The position numbers were made by a program, and so were the translations under genes. Of a DNA stretch of 64,000 nucleotides, positions 1-12,409 are shown piece by piece. The notes under the pieces are model-generated. The model ran no database searches. It was not told where the DNA came from and was given only the letters and a program-made list of their open reading frames with translations. The stretch is from Chrysoporthe austroafricana (taxonomy: Eukaryota; Ascomycota; Sordariomycetes; Diaporthales; Cryphonectriaceae). The stretch's first letter is position 1; the number at the start of each line of letters is the position of its first letter. The stretch covers positions 520,001 to 584,000 of the forward strand of contig JYIP02000012.1 of the NCBI GenBank assembly GCA_001051155.2, given 5' to 3'.

Positions 1-2
1 GC

Positions 3-344
3 ACTACGGCATTTGGCACATATGATGCATTTTCTCCGTCCTCATACCCTTCCACGTCACCCTTGCTTCCGCCGCCGCCGCCGACCATCGCCGACGAGTT
101 TGATCCTTCCATGGTTATGTTTCCCGGCCCAGGAGCGGTAGACGGAGGCATCAGGATCGTCCCGCCGCATGGTCACGGCGACGGCGAACACGCTCACGTC
201 CACGGAGAAGCCGCGGCTGCCTTCGACCATGCTGGCGACGGCTGGAGAAGACACACCAGGGTGTACGGTGGGGGTGTGTGCCTGGCTTGTGCTGGAGGAG
301 GGGGTTTCTACGGTGAAAGAGTCCGGCCGGAGGACAGACGATGA
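3..344 (+). CDS. 3' end of an unknown protein gene, cut by the window edge
   Basis: An open frame enters from the left edge and runs for 113 codons to a TGA at 342-344. The residues are Pro-, Gly- and His-rich, with a proline run near the start, a His/Gly stretch (HGHGDGEHAHVHG) and a Gly-rich tail containing VCLAC and ending GFYGERVRPEDRR. A Gly-rich tail with one Cys pair and a charged terminus looks like the C-terminus of a real fungal protein, not a chance frame, but I cannot name the family. The 5' part lies outside the window. The opposite strand is also open here (57-395) but has no supporting context. Confidence 0.45.
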   Translation, partial: TTAFGTYDAFSPSSYPSTSPLLPPPPPTIADEFDPSMVMFPGPGAVDGGIRIVPPHGHGDGEHAHVHGEAAAAFDHAGDGWRRHTRVYGGGVCLACAGGGGFYGERVRPEDRR

Positions 345-3300
345 CATGATTTCAACGACGTGGGATCTTTGCCTCCCACGCTCTCCATCGGGCATTTGTC
401 ATTTCCTTGACTTCGTTCTAGGATCGCTATTCTTGCACTATTTCGGACCTTCCTACTGCTCAACCTGAGCGTACGGAGGTTTTCCCACATTGGTGGCGGA
501 CGTTTTTGAAATTATGGTTGAGGCTGTTTGGGGGTCCATTATAAACCTCGGTTTCTTTCCTATCCTCTCCTGCCCGTCTCTCCGCTCGCAATGGCGGATT
601 TGTAATGTATATTCCTTCTCATTTCAAATTCCGACTTCTCGGATGATGTTGGCAGACCGCATATTTTGATGACGACTATTGGGTATCTTGTACAACGCGA
701 GTCGGGTGGCGTAAACATGGGTTTACAGACCCAACGATTTACGTGTTGCATGATGGGCTTCTCAGCCCGTACCGCTCTGCCTGCATGCCAGGTTGATATC
801 ATAGATACCCCGAGGCAAACTGCAGTTTGAAGCATTGCTGAGTAAGGTGGTCATCAGATAATAGAATTATTTCAACATATGATGCTGAAAGAAGTGGCCT
901 TGCCCACCACTCATAGAATGTGTCAACATCTCGCGCTCCCCACCATAGAAAGCTCAGCATCTGTGCAAGAAAGCGTCTGGTCGCTCTGGATCACCATATC
1001 ATCCCGGGGCCTTCTACTTGATTCTCTGTTTTCTCTGTGCCCCTCTAAGACTGTCAAGATGAGCTGCTTGTGCTGCTGAGTGTGCGTACTCCGGATACAG
1101 CTCACAGCATCTAGTACATACGGTTTCTTGTGCGATCTTGCCTTGTAGACGGCTTGTTAGCGCCCCTGAAGCCATTTTTGGCCTGCCCACAGGGGCATCA
1201 ATACCGAGGTGTACGTAGGAGGCGGCCGCTTAGTGTTCCTGACTCCTTCGGTCTCGCTGGCTGTCACCGCTCGAGATCCGAGAGTGGCGTGGCTTAATCA
1301 AGGATCGTATTACGACAGACGCTGTGCAACAATCGACTAAAGAAGCAACTTTCACCGCGCAACACGTCAGCCTCGAATGCTTCTACGCATCTCCTCACCT
1401 GGGAGGATATAATTTGCCATCTCACCAGGATGCCCTTCCTTGGTCCTGCTTCCTCACCCACCGGGGGGGTTAAATTCTTCGCCACCTCACGAGCACTTCA
1501 GAAATCTAGGAACATCGAATCGGTGCAGACACTCGTTCATAGATTATGAGTTTGGCACTCGTCAACGTCCAGGGCGCCATACGTGTCCCGCGAATGCTGC
1601 TAATGTCCACGACATCTGTGGCGCTGGTGACAATACGTTCCCATCGTCCCCAGGCCCTCAGAACTTCCGAGAGGAGCAATGGGCATACTCTTCACCCTGC
1701 CACCATGCCACTTCAGGTCCGAAAATTCGTCTACGATCCGAACGTTTCTGATTCCTCAGCATCGGTCAGCAATCTAGCTCGAAGGGCTGAAATTGCAGCA
1801 TCAACCAAAATTGGTGAGCGCCATGGCCGAATTCCTTCTAATTACTTAGAAATTCGAGATCAGCTAGAGGCTGTGCTTTGAAGCGATCTCCCGGTATACA
1901 CATCTAAAACTCCGCCACCACCTTGTCTCCACGGCCTTGGAAGGGCGTGGCGCTGGACAACTCACATGCATCGAGACGACGTTCGTGGGTCTAGCTAGGA
2001 AAAGGCCCCCAATAGGGCCTCGCGGAGATCCCAGTAATCAGTTGTGTACTTACAATTTGAGTTGTCCCCTGAGCAGGCACCGGCGGACGAGACTGGCGAT
2101 GGACGCGTACAAGCAAGGAAACCTTCGAACGTCTCAGATATGCCGTCAGGCCGTCATAGAGCTTACGACAATGGGAGTGCCAACGCAGTCACAGATTCAA
2201 GGGGAGTCGGAGACTAATGGGGATGTGTGAGCGTCACATTTTCTCCATACCTCTGAGTCGACCGAACATCTGTAGCAGGGACAAGGGCGACAGATTAATT
2301 GTACGAAACCAAGTGGAATAACGAGCTGTTTCACTTGTTCATGGAGTGGTTGAGATTGTACAGGGTGCTAATATCAATGGAGTGATAGATAAAGTCGCCG
2401 GAGACATGGCAGAGCAATCTCAAGACACAAAGGCTGTGGCTAGGGGAGGAGAGAAATTAGGAACAGGAAGTTTGAGAGAGACAATCCGTAGAAGCCGTCC
2501 TTGTTTGGAAATTCAGGACCGTCTCGTCTCTAGGATAACCTGGCTCAAGATGAATTCGGAATACTACGTATCACATGTTGGCAGAGACTTACAGGAACAT
2601 AACAGCTTCTCTAGTAATTACGACGCACCTTGCAATGACAGCATAAATAGCACCGCACAATCTCTAGACTGGAGAGAACTGTACATGAGCCATGGGCAGC
2701 AGAAGGGCCTAGGATGAGCGGTCGAGAGTTGTGCCATAGGGAGACTTTCTCTCTTCATCGCCATGTCTTTTAGCCTAGATTTCCTGTGCTCCACTTCCCA
2801 GCTTCAAGATTGAGCAGCGCCTCAGTTCTTAGTCTATTACTGTAATTATTACTGGTAATTTGAACAATTAAGTTCTCACATAGTGTGTGCCATGATACCT
2901 ATCGCTAAACTCAACGAGATTTGCCAAATAAGCGGAAGTTTGTCTAAGCTAAAAATATTATCTCGCTTCAAGATCTCAGTGCACCTTCAACATTATCATG
3001 GCACGTTTTCCCTTATACGGGTGGCTGATCTCGTCACTCCACGCGAAAATGGACAACTGTCCAATAGGCGCCCGGTTCTAGTGAATCCAGCTTGCCTACA
3101 ATTATTCCGAAACAAATTATAATTGTGACACGGCTTGATGCCGGACAGCTATGTGCCTGAGTCTACCGGATCAAGGAGCTCGAGGCCTGGAGCGCAACTG
3201 ACGGGCTACGGGCCGTATCCTCCTTGCGAACTCTGCCTCAGAGCATCGGCTGTCCCGGGTGTGTCTCATTTCTGTAGGCTGCACAGGTCTGAGATCCACG

Positions 3301-6300
3301 CCCTAATTCTCTCCATCCGTTGTGTCGATATCGGTCTGCCTCCTCGCCTTCTGCGGTTGGAAATGATCCCGAGGGGTCCGAAGACGTAATTCGCACAGTA
3401 AAGCACTCGCAAGCTTTCTGTTGAATAGTCATGACCGCACATAGCAGTACCGATGGGGAGTCACCAGTCCCGAGGCGGACGAGAGTACGAGAGCTAGAGC
3501 TCATGAGCCTAGATGAACGGGACTACATGAATACGTTATAGACACCGAGACATCCCTCGAGGCACATGATGTGGCGAACATGTGTCCGTCCAGTAGTACG
3601 CTCGGCGGCTGCACTTTCTGGCACGATATAGCGGACTGCATCTAAGCACGGTCTTTACAGAGCAGGTTAAAGATCCGACTTTATCATCCGCGTCCATATC
3701 GTCCCCGCTACGCGCGATGACGAGACGAGAGCTCCGAGACCTCTGCGAAAGACCGAGTCTCCATAGAATGATACAAAGGAACACGTGCAGGAGAGCTCTT
3801 GAAGACCACCATCCCAGACACCGCCATACAGAGAAGACGAGCCGTAGGCAATGCGGGACCACTTTTCTGAACCGTCGCCCAGGAAGGGGAAACAAGAAAC
3901 CAAACAAAATAAACTCACCGACTCAGGATCTCGCGTGGCGAGCGCATGAGCAGCCCTATCAAGGGTGCTTCCAAGTATAGCCAGAGACGGGGGGTGACCG
4001 CAATGCCTTGACATACCTGGGTAGGACAAGATACGGGCCCTTCCGAAGAAACCGATCCCAACCTGCCGGGATGGCCTTCGGATCACGGAGCGGCGTGACT
4101 AGCCAGGAGGTGCATCGGATCCAGGCCGCCGGGCGGGCCCAGCATGACCCCTTAGAAGGCCCGGTGCAATACTCCGTAGTGAACGGGCGCCGGTTCCCGT
4201 CTCTGCAAGGACTGTACGACGTTGAAGCGTGCCCTGGGCACAAGATCCTGCCAAGCTTCGCTTCAGAACTTGGGCGATATTGGGCCGAAGGCGACCAGGG
4301 GATACTTCGTAGGGTGGACAATAAGCCCTGGCAGTCATCAGTCATCTAGATGGCAGAGGTGACAGGGATAACAGATGCTGTGTTTCAAGTCCGGAGGGTT
4401 CTTAGCCGGGGAGTCATTGAATACGAAGGGTTTACGACGTGCTGTCGCCTCGATGGCTGGCCGTAGGGGTAAGCGGGCGGGTCCCACGCCCTGACCTGTC
4501 AAGCAGCCGAGGGAAATGCCGCCGGACGTTTGGCGAAACTATCGCCCCGAGCCTTCTGAGCGTGTCCCGAGGGCAGGGGGGAGGTTGAAACGGGCGAGCG
4601 CTCCTGCAGCCTTGCGGGTACTCTTCACCAGGCGGGCACAGATGCGGCACGACCTGGACCTAGACCTGGACCTGGCGTGCCTGGGTCCCCCGATTGACAG
4701 GCAGGACGTGTTCCAGCAGTGGAGCACAGACGGAGGATGGGACGAGGCAGCGCGGAGTGCAGACAGGCGATGGCACGGACCTGGGGCCATCCTCGGAGGG
4801 GGAGGGAGTAGGTTTGAAACCGCGGGGGATGCAGGGGCTGGAGGGCGCGCGCACACACGCACATACAGCACTGCGCAGCACGCATGTACGTGGCCTTGCT
4901 GTGTACTATGGTAGACACGCACAGGCTGTTCGTCATCTGCGGTGATATATCCGATAGATCTCGCGGAGCTGGCCCGGCGATCTGCCTGACCGAGCCGGTC
5001 TGACGCGCAAGCCACTCGAACACACCGGAGACGCAGGTGACATGAAAGGGTGAAGGGTGAAGCGGAGGGTGCAGAGGTGACCTGCGGAGGTGTGGAGTCG
5101 GGCGTAGAGTTGGGTCTATACCACAGTAGCTCGTCGCTAGCCTGCTGTCTATTGCTGGGAACTGCTCAGCCGGCCACTTTCTGCTGTCATGCGAGCCCGT
5201 GCCGGCATCACGATCTGGAGAGACGTGGCATAAAGGGGTTCGGGTCGGTCTACCGCGGGGGCCCAGATGCAGCGCCACCCGGAGTGGCTTAGTCACTGCC
5301 TGCTCGGAGGAGGAGGATCGTACGCAATACTATAGAGTACCTACAGTTAATGCAGGGCTGCAATAGGGCATCAGCCCGGCGGGATTGTCTCTGATCGGGG
5401 ACGAGCCACGTGCGGATGGGGCGGGCAGGCATCCTGCAATTACACACAGTAAGACAGCCGTCGACGCCGAGACGCGAGGCGCCGTGCTGTGCCGTGCATG
5501 TCTCTGCTGGCTGTCCGCACGGAGGGGCTGGGCTGGTGACGGGCCGTTCAGAGAGATGAGATGAGGTGAGGCGCGACCCTGCCAAGGCTGTCGCACCGTG
5601 GTCTTGCCCTAGCCGGAGAGTCTCTGCCGTCTCTGCCTGTCCCGCTCCCGGCCTGCGGTCCTGCGAAGGTGTGTTCAAGGTGTGTGTGTGTTACGGCGCG
5701 CCTGTCTGGGGCTGGAGTGGTGGCTTCATCTCGATAGTCATGCCTGTACTGACATGATCGTGTACCATTGTGGAGACCCCTGCGCGCGCGCTGCTACATC
5801 GTACAGCAAATGAGGAGGGGGACGGGCAGGGCTGGGCGGATGGACACAGGGGGAGCCTCGGTATCGCACACGATACGGCCGACGATCTAGGCCGCATCGA
5901 GGGGGGAGAGGCAGGTGGGTGACAGACCCGTGAACCGCAAGGGCAAACACGGCAGGGGTCTTGACATCTGAGACGGGCCAAAAAAAGAACCCCTAGCATG
6001 GCATGCAGCAAACCCAAGACCACGTAACGGCGCCACCAGCCAAGAGGGGAGAGAACAAAGAGGAGGGTTCCAGACGGCCCCGCCCCCTCCCTCAGGCAGA
6101 AGGGACCAGATCGGACAGAAGCGACAGGGCGGGACGGAAACAGACAGGCAGACAGGCAGGACACAGAGAGAGAGGGGGGAGGTATTGGAAGAGGACGAAA
6201 AAATCGGATTGATTGGCGGTGGACCTACCATGTGGTCAGGCCAAGTCATCGCGTGTGGTTTCGAAACAACCAATGCTGGGCAGCATGTTGCCGCTGGAAC

Positions 6301-8572
6301 TGCCAAGACCTGCAGCCATCAATTGACCGTCTTTTTCGGTTTCCCCCATCCTGCCGCCTTGGGGCGCTGTGATTCGCGAGGCCCGGGTGGGGACCCCTGG
6401 GAAGCTTGGGGCGTGGCTGCATCCCTCGCCCGGGCCCTGGGGAGGGGAAGCAGTCAATCAGCGCCCGCCCTGGGGGGAACTGCCCAGCGCGGTCCAGGTC
6501 TGCCCAGGTCTGCCGCTGCGGTGGGGTGGTGGTGTCCTGGGGCCCTGGGGCCCTGGGGCCCTGTCCTCCTCCTCCTCAGGGGTTAGCCCCCGGGCCCGCT
6601 CAGCCTGCGCGGCGGTCCGTTTAATATCATAGTAGTAGCGTACCATGGTGTGTCGTAGTGCTACTATCATCGTATGTATGTACGGCGCCCTACCATATAG
6701 AGAGTAGTATGTGCTGCCGTGCTGTAGTGCTGGGTGGCACTATGGGCATCGAAACATCGCAGCCCAGATTGGATCGTGGCGTGCGTGTGGCGTGGTACAT
6801 CGCATGGCGTGGCACGGCGTGGCACCGCACCGCACTGCAACCCTCGTTGCGCCCCCTCGTCAACTGACCACCCATCACCTTCAACGCCCGCGGCGCCAGG
6901 GCCGCCACTAACATCACTTCCTCTCCTGTTCGCGACCGCACATCATCGTCCTCGTCCTAGGCCTGCCGTTGTCCATTGTCCTGTGCTGTCGTCCTCTCCA
7001 CTTCCGGGCCTGTACTGAGTGCCCAGCCGTGCCAGACCATCCCAGCCGTGTCTTGAGATTAAACAAGAACAACAAAGAACCCTGATACGTGAGCGTTACG
7101 GGGGCCCGTCGACCGGGACGACGGGACGAAGGCACCCCGATCTGAGGAGGCTCCCAGCCCAACTGCACTATCACGTTGCCTGTTTCTGAGATCTGAGATC
7201 AGTGAGTCTCGTGTGTACATATACGTACTCGCCTCTGCTTCCTCGTGTGCACTGGCACCCCATCGTATGCGCTTCCGCGCTCTCCCTAGTCAACTGGCCC
7301 CCGCCTGCTCAGTACGTCCACCCCAGCATACGACGGGTTCGGCTACCTACAGAAAGCCCACAGCCGGCGGCCGGTGGTCTGAGCCTGGTCCGGAAGAGGC
7401 CCGGCAGAGGGGAGACGTACTGGGTGTAGAGGCCAAAGTGCACAAGCCTACCCCCGCCCTCCCTGGACAAAGACGACAGAAGGCCGATCTTTTCTGGCGG
7501 GTGCTTCGCTTCGTCCTGCTGGGCGCTGGCCAGTGCTGCGGCCGCTGGGGTTAACTCCAGCGGCTTCAGGGGGCGTGCAGGTGCACTCCGCACCTGTAGG
7601 CTGCATGCAGGTGGTGGGATCCACCCGGACAACAACCCCTGCAGCACGAACCCCAGCACCTCCACCTGGAACCGATTCGACAGAAAAGCCCCGGACCTGC
7701 TGCAGACCACAGAGTCAGGCAGCTTACAGTATCTACCAGAAAGGCCACCTGGGCACGTCGTGCTGCTGAGAGTACCGTGCTATAGTACCTGCACAGTAGT
7801 ACCAGCCTACTGTGCCGCGCTATAGAAGTACGCGGTAGCCCGCCCTCATTACGATCGCCCACCCTGGCCCCCCAATCTCTGGGCCTGATTTTTTTCCTCG
7901 CCTTCCTTCTAGTTCCTACACCCAGGCCCACCTCTGTCCCCATCGAGACTAGACCGGGCGTCGAACCCTCGAGTCGCGGCTCTTTGCTTGCTTGCTTGCA
8001 TGCCTGCCTGCCCTGCCTGCCTGCCTGTCCTTTTTCTCCCTCTCCCTCTCTATTTCTGTGTCTCTCACACACCCGCACAACCACAACAACGCACTCTTCC
8101 TCTCCCTTCCACCTTCCCTTCCCTTCCACCTCGGCCTCGACCTGCGACTTGCGACTCGCCACCTTTTTTCTGATTTCGACCTGGGGAGGATAGCATCGCG
8201 ACTGCTTCACTTGCCGTTCATTTGTTCCCAATCGATCGATCGATCCGCGATACACACCTTAGCAACGAGGTGTTTTTAATTCTTGCAGCTTCCCATCTGC
8301 CTGTCATTTCCTCGCTCCTATCAACACCATCTCAACCCTCCCGGCACAAACATCCAGCAACCCGAGTCAGGCCAGGTCCATCATCAGTTTCTAGACGCCC
8401 CCTCCAAGAAGACTGGATACAACACAGGAGAGGGGAGGACAACAGCTACGGCGCTTAATTCACCCACCTTCAGCACCCCCAGCATCGTCTAGATCCAGTT
8501 GCCGTCAGCATCACCGTTGCCATTTTCAGACAACACCAGCCCGCCACAACCAGACTCAACAGCTTCAAAAGA
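345..8572. other. Long gene-poor interval (about 8.2 kb)
   Basis: I find no frame that looks like a known protein and no pair of frames joined by plausible splice sites. Open frames are short (mostly under 160 codons), overlap on both strands and have no Kozak-like start. The first 4 kb is near-balanced in composition. From about 4.4 kb the DNA is GC-rich with simple repeats: (GACCTG)n-like at about 4648-4675, GGCCCTGGG units near 6538-6560, and CTTG/TGCC tetranucleotides at 7985-8030. The right end is CT-rich and is probably promoter and leader of the gene at 9032. No tRNA was recognised. Confidence 0.5.
7985..8030. repeat. CTTG / TGCC tetranucleotide microsatellite
   Basis: Consecutive CTTG units pass into TGCC/CTGCC units. 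This is a simple repeat in the presumed upstream region of the Gln-rich protein gene. Confidence 0.8.
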
Positions 8573-8779
8573 GTAAGTACAGCATCACACCGTGCTGCCC
8601 TTATCCCCTTCTAGGAGGCGGCTCCTGCTCCGCCTTCCCTCTCCACTCAACCCGGCAATAGCATCGCGTTTGCTACTCGCCCCCCCCCCCCCAAAAAAAA
8701 AAAAGGATTCAAGATCTGGATCGCGCCGACGGCGCTGAGGCGTCGACCACCTGCTGACGCCCTCTCTCGAACCCTGCAG
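8573..8779 (+). other. Probable 5'-UTR intron of the Gln-rich protein gene
   Basis: A strong donor (GTAAGT at 8573) is preceded by CT/CA-rich leader sequence. A CTGCAG acceptor ends at 8779. The interval contains a C13-A12 homopolymer junction at 8680-8704. No coding frame crosses it, so if it is spliced it lies in the leader of the gene starting at 9032. Confidence 0.45.
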
Positions 8780-9031
8780 ATTCGATTAATTGACATCGTC
8801 CCGATTCGATTGTTGGGCACGATTGATACCATTCACCGTCCACCATCACCTATTTGATTGTAATTTATTTCACTACACAACTCGCCTGTTCCGATCCGCG
8901 ACCCGCGCCTCAATCGATTTCGACTCGAATCGGCTGCACTGCCCCTTCGTGCGAGTCCTACTTGATTGACTTCCCCCTTTCTCCGCATCATCTCGAGCAC
9001 GCGACACCGGCGGTCTCCTGCTCAGCCCGAA

Positions 9032-10717
9032 ATGGCTCAACACACCTTTGCCCCCTTGTCAAACCCCTTCAGCATGTCGTCTTCCGGCCTTGCCTCGAGG
9101 CGTGGTGGCCAGCCCGTCAAGCCCCTGTCTGTCGAGGCCCTCAAGTCACCCTCCGCCGACGCCAAGGAGAACTCGATTCCTACGCCCAGGACCAGCCGCG
9201 GTCATCTCCTCGCCGGCCTGCGGACCGCGCCCAAGACTGCCACCGGCTCCACCTTTGCCAACAACGTCTCGTCCGACAGCACTGCTAAGAGCAGGTCCCT
9301 GCTGTACGGCATCCACGAGGGTGCTCTCAACAATGGTCCCAAGACCTCTCTGCCCGGCTACGGGTCCGCTGCTTCTCAACACGGCTTCGCCAACGCGATG
9401 AGCTACGGGCAGCAGCAGGCGCTCCCGCCCCAGCAGCAGTACACCCCCGAGCAGATCCTCGCCCCTCCGGAGATCCACATCGACGACCAGGATGGTGTCG
9501 ACGCCCAGATGGACCCGGACCTGTACGCCAGGTTGCTCCAGCAGAACATGCAGCTGGCCCAGCAGCGACAGATGCTGCAGCAGCAGCTCTACAACCTGAC
9601 CCAGGCCCAGCAGCAGCTCGACGCCATGAACCTCAACGGGAACCAGGGCTACCAGAACATCTACCAGCAGCAGCTCCTGCAGCAGCAGCAGGCCGCCCTG
9701 GCCGCCCAGCAGCCCACCATCTACACCTACATCGATCCTGCCACCGGCCAGCAGGCCTACTACATCGACCAGTCTGGCCAGCTGTCCAACCAGTACCTGG
9801 ACCAGGCACAGCTCAACGGCGCCTACCAGCAGCGGCAGCAGCAGCAGCCGGGCAGCGCCGCCCCGCGGCTCGAGGTCTCCCCCCCGAGGGAGTCTGCCCA
9901 CCCGTTCCGTCATGCCACGCCGCCCCGGCGCAACGAGTCGCCTCTCGTCGAGAACCCGGCCCCTCTGCCCCCGCCTTCTGCTAACGCCTTCCGCCGTGGA
10001 CATAAGAAGTCTTCCTCCCTGATGCTCGCAGGCATCAACAATGCCAACCTGGCGGCCGGTCAGGACCCTCCCAAGTCGGCTGGCCCTAGGACTGCCAACT
10101 TCCCCCTCACGCCCATGACCGGAGGTTACGGACCTGGCCAGGCGCGTGCTGGCGAGCACCCGGTTCGTCAGCCCCGCGGTCCCCCCTCCATCGAGGAGCT
10201 CAAGGCCAAGCCCACCTCCAAGCACGAGGGTTCCAAGAACTTCTCCGCCCGCACACGCCGCTCCGCCGTCAACAACCTCAAGCGTGCCGGCCTGGAGCGC
10301 CATAAGGTCAGCGGTACCGGCAGCTCCGGATCCATCAGCCCCATCTCCGAGACGGCTGAGGAGGCTCAGAGCCCTCTCACCGACAACGAGTCGGAGTCTG
10401 GTCGGTCTGGCTCTGGCAGCCTGAACGGCGAGGAGGTGGAGCCCAGCGTCCCCAGCTCGCGGACGAGCACTGGCAGCTGGGGTGCGATAGGGTCGGATCG
10501 GCCTAGCTCTCGGCAGAAGGCCCGCAAGAGCGCCGACAGCGTCAGCAGCGGCTCGGGCGACGAGACTGCCAGCAACGGTAGTTTTGCCAGCGTCTTCAAG
10601 CGCACCGGGCGGAACGGTGGCAGGTCTTCGGTGGGCCCCGACAGCCCTGGTCAGCGCAAGGCTCCCATGATGGTTCTCACCAGCGCTGAGAAGCGCAAGA
10701 ACGGCATCCTCGCCTAG
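9032..10717 (+). CDS. Gln-rich, low-complexity conserved fungal protein
   Basis: Intronless frame of 561 codons. I chose ATG 9032 (context CCCGAAATGGC), not the upstream in-frame codon at 8966, because the 22 extra residues do not resemble the rest. The N-terminus is Ser/Pro/Lys-rich. Residues about 135-290 are Gln-rich, with QQQ runs and Leu/Met heptad-like spacing that suggests a short coiled coil. A repeated tyrosine/Gln motif follows (YIDPATGQQAYYIDQSGQ). The C-terminal half is basic and Ser-rich and ends KRKNGILA. There is no enzyme domain, signal peptide or membrane segment. Composition resembles prion-like or RNA-associated scaffold proteins, but that is inference. A 612-codon antisense frame covers the same DNA and is a shadow caused by GC-rich codon use. 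Confidence 0.85.
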   Translation: MAQHTFAPLSNPFSMSSSGLASRRGGQPVKPLSVEALKSPSADAKENSIPTPRTSRGHLLAGLRTAPKTATGSTFANNVSSDSTAKSRSLLYGIHEGALNNGPKTSLPGYGSAASQHGFANAMSYGQQQALPPQQQYTPEQILAPPEIHIDDQDGVDAQMDPDLYARLLQQNMQLAQQRQMLQQQLYNLTQAQQQLDAMNLNGNQGYQNIYQQQLLQQQQAALAAQQPTIYTYIDPATGQQAYYIDQSGQLSNQYLDQAQLNGAYQQRQQQQPGSAAPRLEVSPPRESAHPFRHATPPRRNESPLVENPAPLPPPSANAFRRGHKKSSSLMLAGINNANLAAGQDPPKSAGPRTANFPLTPMTGGYGPGQARAGEHPVRQPRGPPSIEELKAKPTSKHEGSKNFSARTRRSAVNNLKRAGLERHKVSGTGSSGSISPISETAEEAQSPLTDNESESGRSGSGSLNGEEVEPSVPSSRTSTGSWGAIGSDRPSSRQKARKSADSVSSGSGDETASNGSFASVFKRTGRNGGRSSVGPDSPGQRKAPMMVLTSAEKRKNGILA

Positions 10718-12409
10718 ATCCGATTTGCTCGACCCGACTTTCTCTTCGTATCCCTCCTTTGGGTTCTTACGTAATAACGATGATGGCCCCGATTTTCTAC
10801 TTGCGACATAAACAAGCCTGCTCCGGCAGAGGCTGCCGAGGTCGATCCTCCCTGTTGAGATGCCTGGATGCAGACAGATCACGAAACGGAATGGTGACAA
10901 TGGACGGCGGACATGAAATTTCTCACTCTCTTCGAATTCTATTCTCTTCCCCTCTCGTCGTTCTGCACATTTGAATAGTAACATGGCCCAGATGCCTTGT
11001 TTCGTCGACGTGATGGGGGACGGGGCAGATTTGTGTTTTTATTTTCCTTGTTTTTCCCGGGTGGCTTGCAGTTCTTGGACTGGAATGCATGTACAGGTAC
11101 CTCTGGAAGAGGGTACGGCAGGGCTGGGCGCTGAAACGAGGCCTCTGCCGATGTTGCTCGAGGCCGAGACCCAGCCGCGCTGAAATATGGATGGGTGGTG
11201 AAGCGGACACTCACAGCAGTTGGACCCGGTGACGCGGCAGAGGCGTGACGTTCCCTCGTTTTGCCCCACCCCCATTCTGCGGAAAGCTACACATTTAGGT
11301 AGAAATCAGGAATCCAGGGCATATCTTGCGCCAACCCCCGGAACATATGCTCTGTGAATGTGACTTCGTGTATTATTGGTTGTCTGTGGTTGAGATATAT
11401 CAGGCCTTGGGCGGTGAGCCAGCGACCTCCGGGCCATGTCTTACAGTTGGCCCCGTGATACGAACCGTCCTGTGTGGGAATGGCACTTCCGAACCATCGA
11501 CCGGCTCACTCTACTCCGGCAGACCCAATGTCCTATCACACACATTTCCTCCCAAGCGGACGTCCTCGACTCGTCTCACCCTCCTTCCTGTAGCTCCCCC
11601 CGGCCAAGGTCGCCGCACGCCGCCTTCTCACGAGACTGGACAGGGATGGCTATTCCCACCCAAGACCCCAACCAAGGCGTGCGTGAGAGGCGCCGGCACG
11701 TAGAAGCCCCGTCTCAGCCTCGCCGCCCCCGCAAGCCCAGGCCAGGATGAGCTTGACTGCCCGCCACAGGGCGATCGGTGTGGGCGTAGCCGGGCCTGTA
11801 GCCCTCAGGTAGGTGGGTGGGTGGGCACAACGGCGAGGCGTTGCGGCCGCTGTACGACCCCAAGACCGCCGCGTCTGTGCGGTTGAGGCAATGCACGGCG
11901 ACGTTGTGCCCATCTCCTGCTGTGACACGTCGACCCTGCCGGCCCGGCCCGGTATGGGCAATCTACCCATGGCCAACAGGATGCAGCTCGCGTGCATGCA
12001 CGAGTTGCGCTGACCCTCCGGGTCCGAGTAGCACACGCAGCTCGACACGAGGCGACAGACTTGGTAGTTGGGGCTGTGTCCGGGGGCGAGACGAGAGGGA
12101 GGACGAAGAGGAGCTGCTCGCTAATTCGTCCTCCATCCCTTTGCCCTCCCCTCCTGGTCTTGAATACTGCCCTGTAGATACCTCTCCTAGGACATTTTGC
12201 TCAACCTGGTCCGGAACCTGGTTATTTTTTTCTTTTTCCCGGCCGGGGGGGGGGGGGGTTGGGGTTGGGGTTAGGGTTGCTGCCTGACTTCATGTCGCGT
12301 CTCTGCCTCCGCGACGCGATGCAGTGACTTAGCCGTTTCTCACCTCGAGCCGGCAGATGACCAGCAAGACGACGTCACCAACACTCAATCTCGATTCCCA
12401 TTGCCCATC
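10718..12409. other. Intergenic region between Gln-rich protein and dynactin p25
   Basis: No supported gene. It holds the 3' region of the upstream gene and the promoter of the p25 gene. It includes a G-rich, telomere-like tract at 12245-12278. Confidence 0.5.
12245..12278 (+). repeat. G-tract followed by telomere-like TTGGGG/TTAGGG units
   Basis: Fourteen G residues are followed by TTGGGG, TTGGGG and TTAGGG, then TT. It is a short interstitial telomere-like tract about 130 bp upstream of the dynactin p25 start. It may be a promoter element, a repair scar or chance. Confidence 0.6.

Noticed and set aside
7950..7980. GGTTCGA-like T-loop sequence on the minus strand
   Set aside because: The flanking five-base stems do not pair and no anticodon arm is found; not a tRNA.
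9231..9237. CGGACCG inside the Gln-rich gene
   Set aside because: Coding position in an unrelated gene; expected by chance, so not counted as an operator.
9146..10984. 612-codon minus-strand frame
   Set aside because: It lies exactly opposite the Gln-rich gene; its Leu/Val/Gly-rich composition is what the complement of CAG-rich codons gives. No start context or family match.
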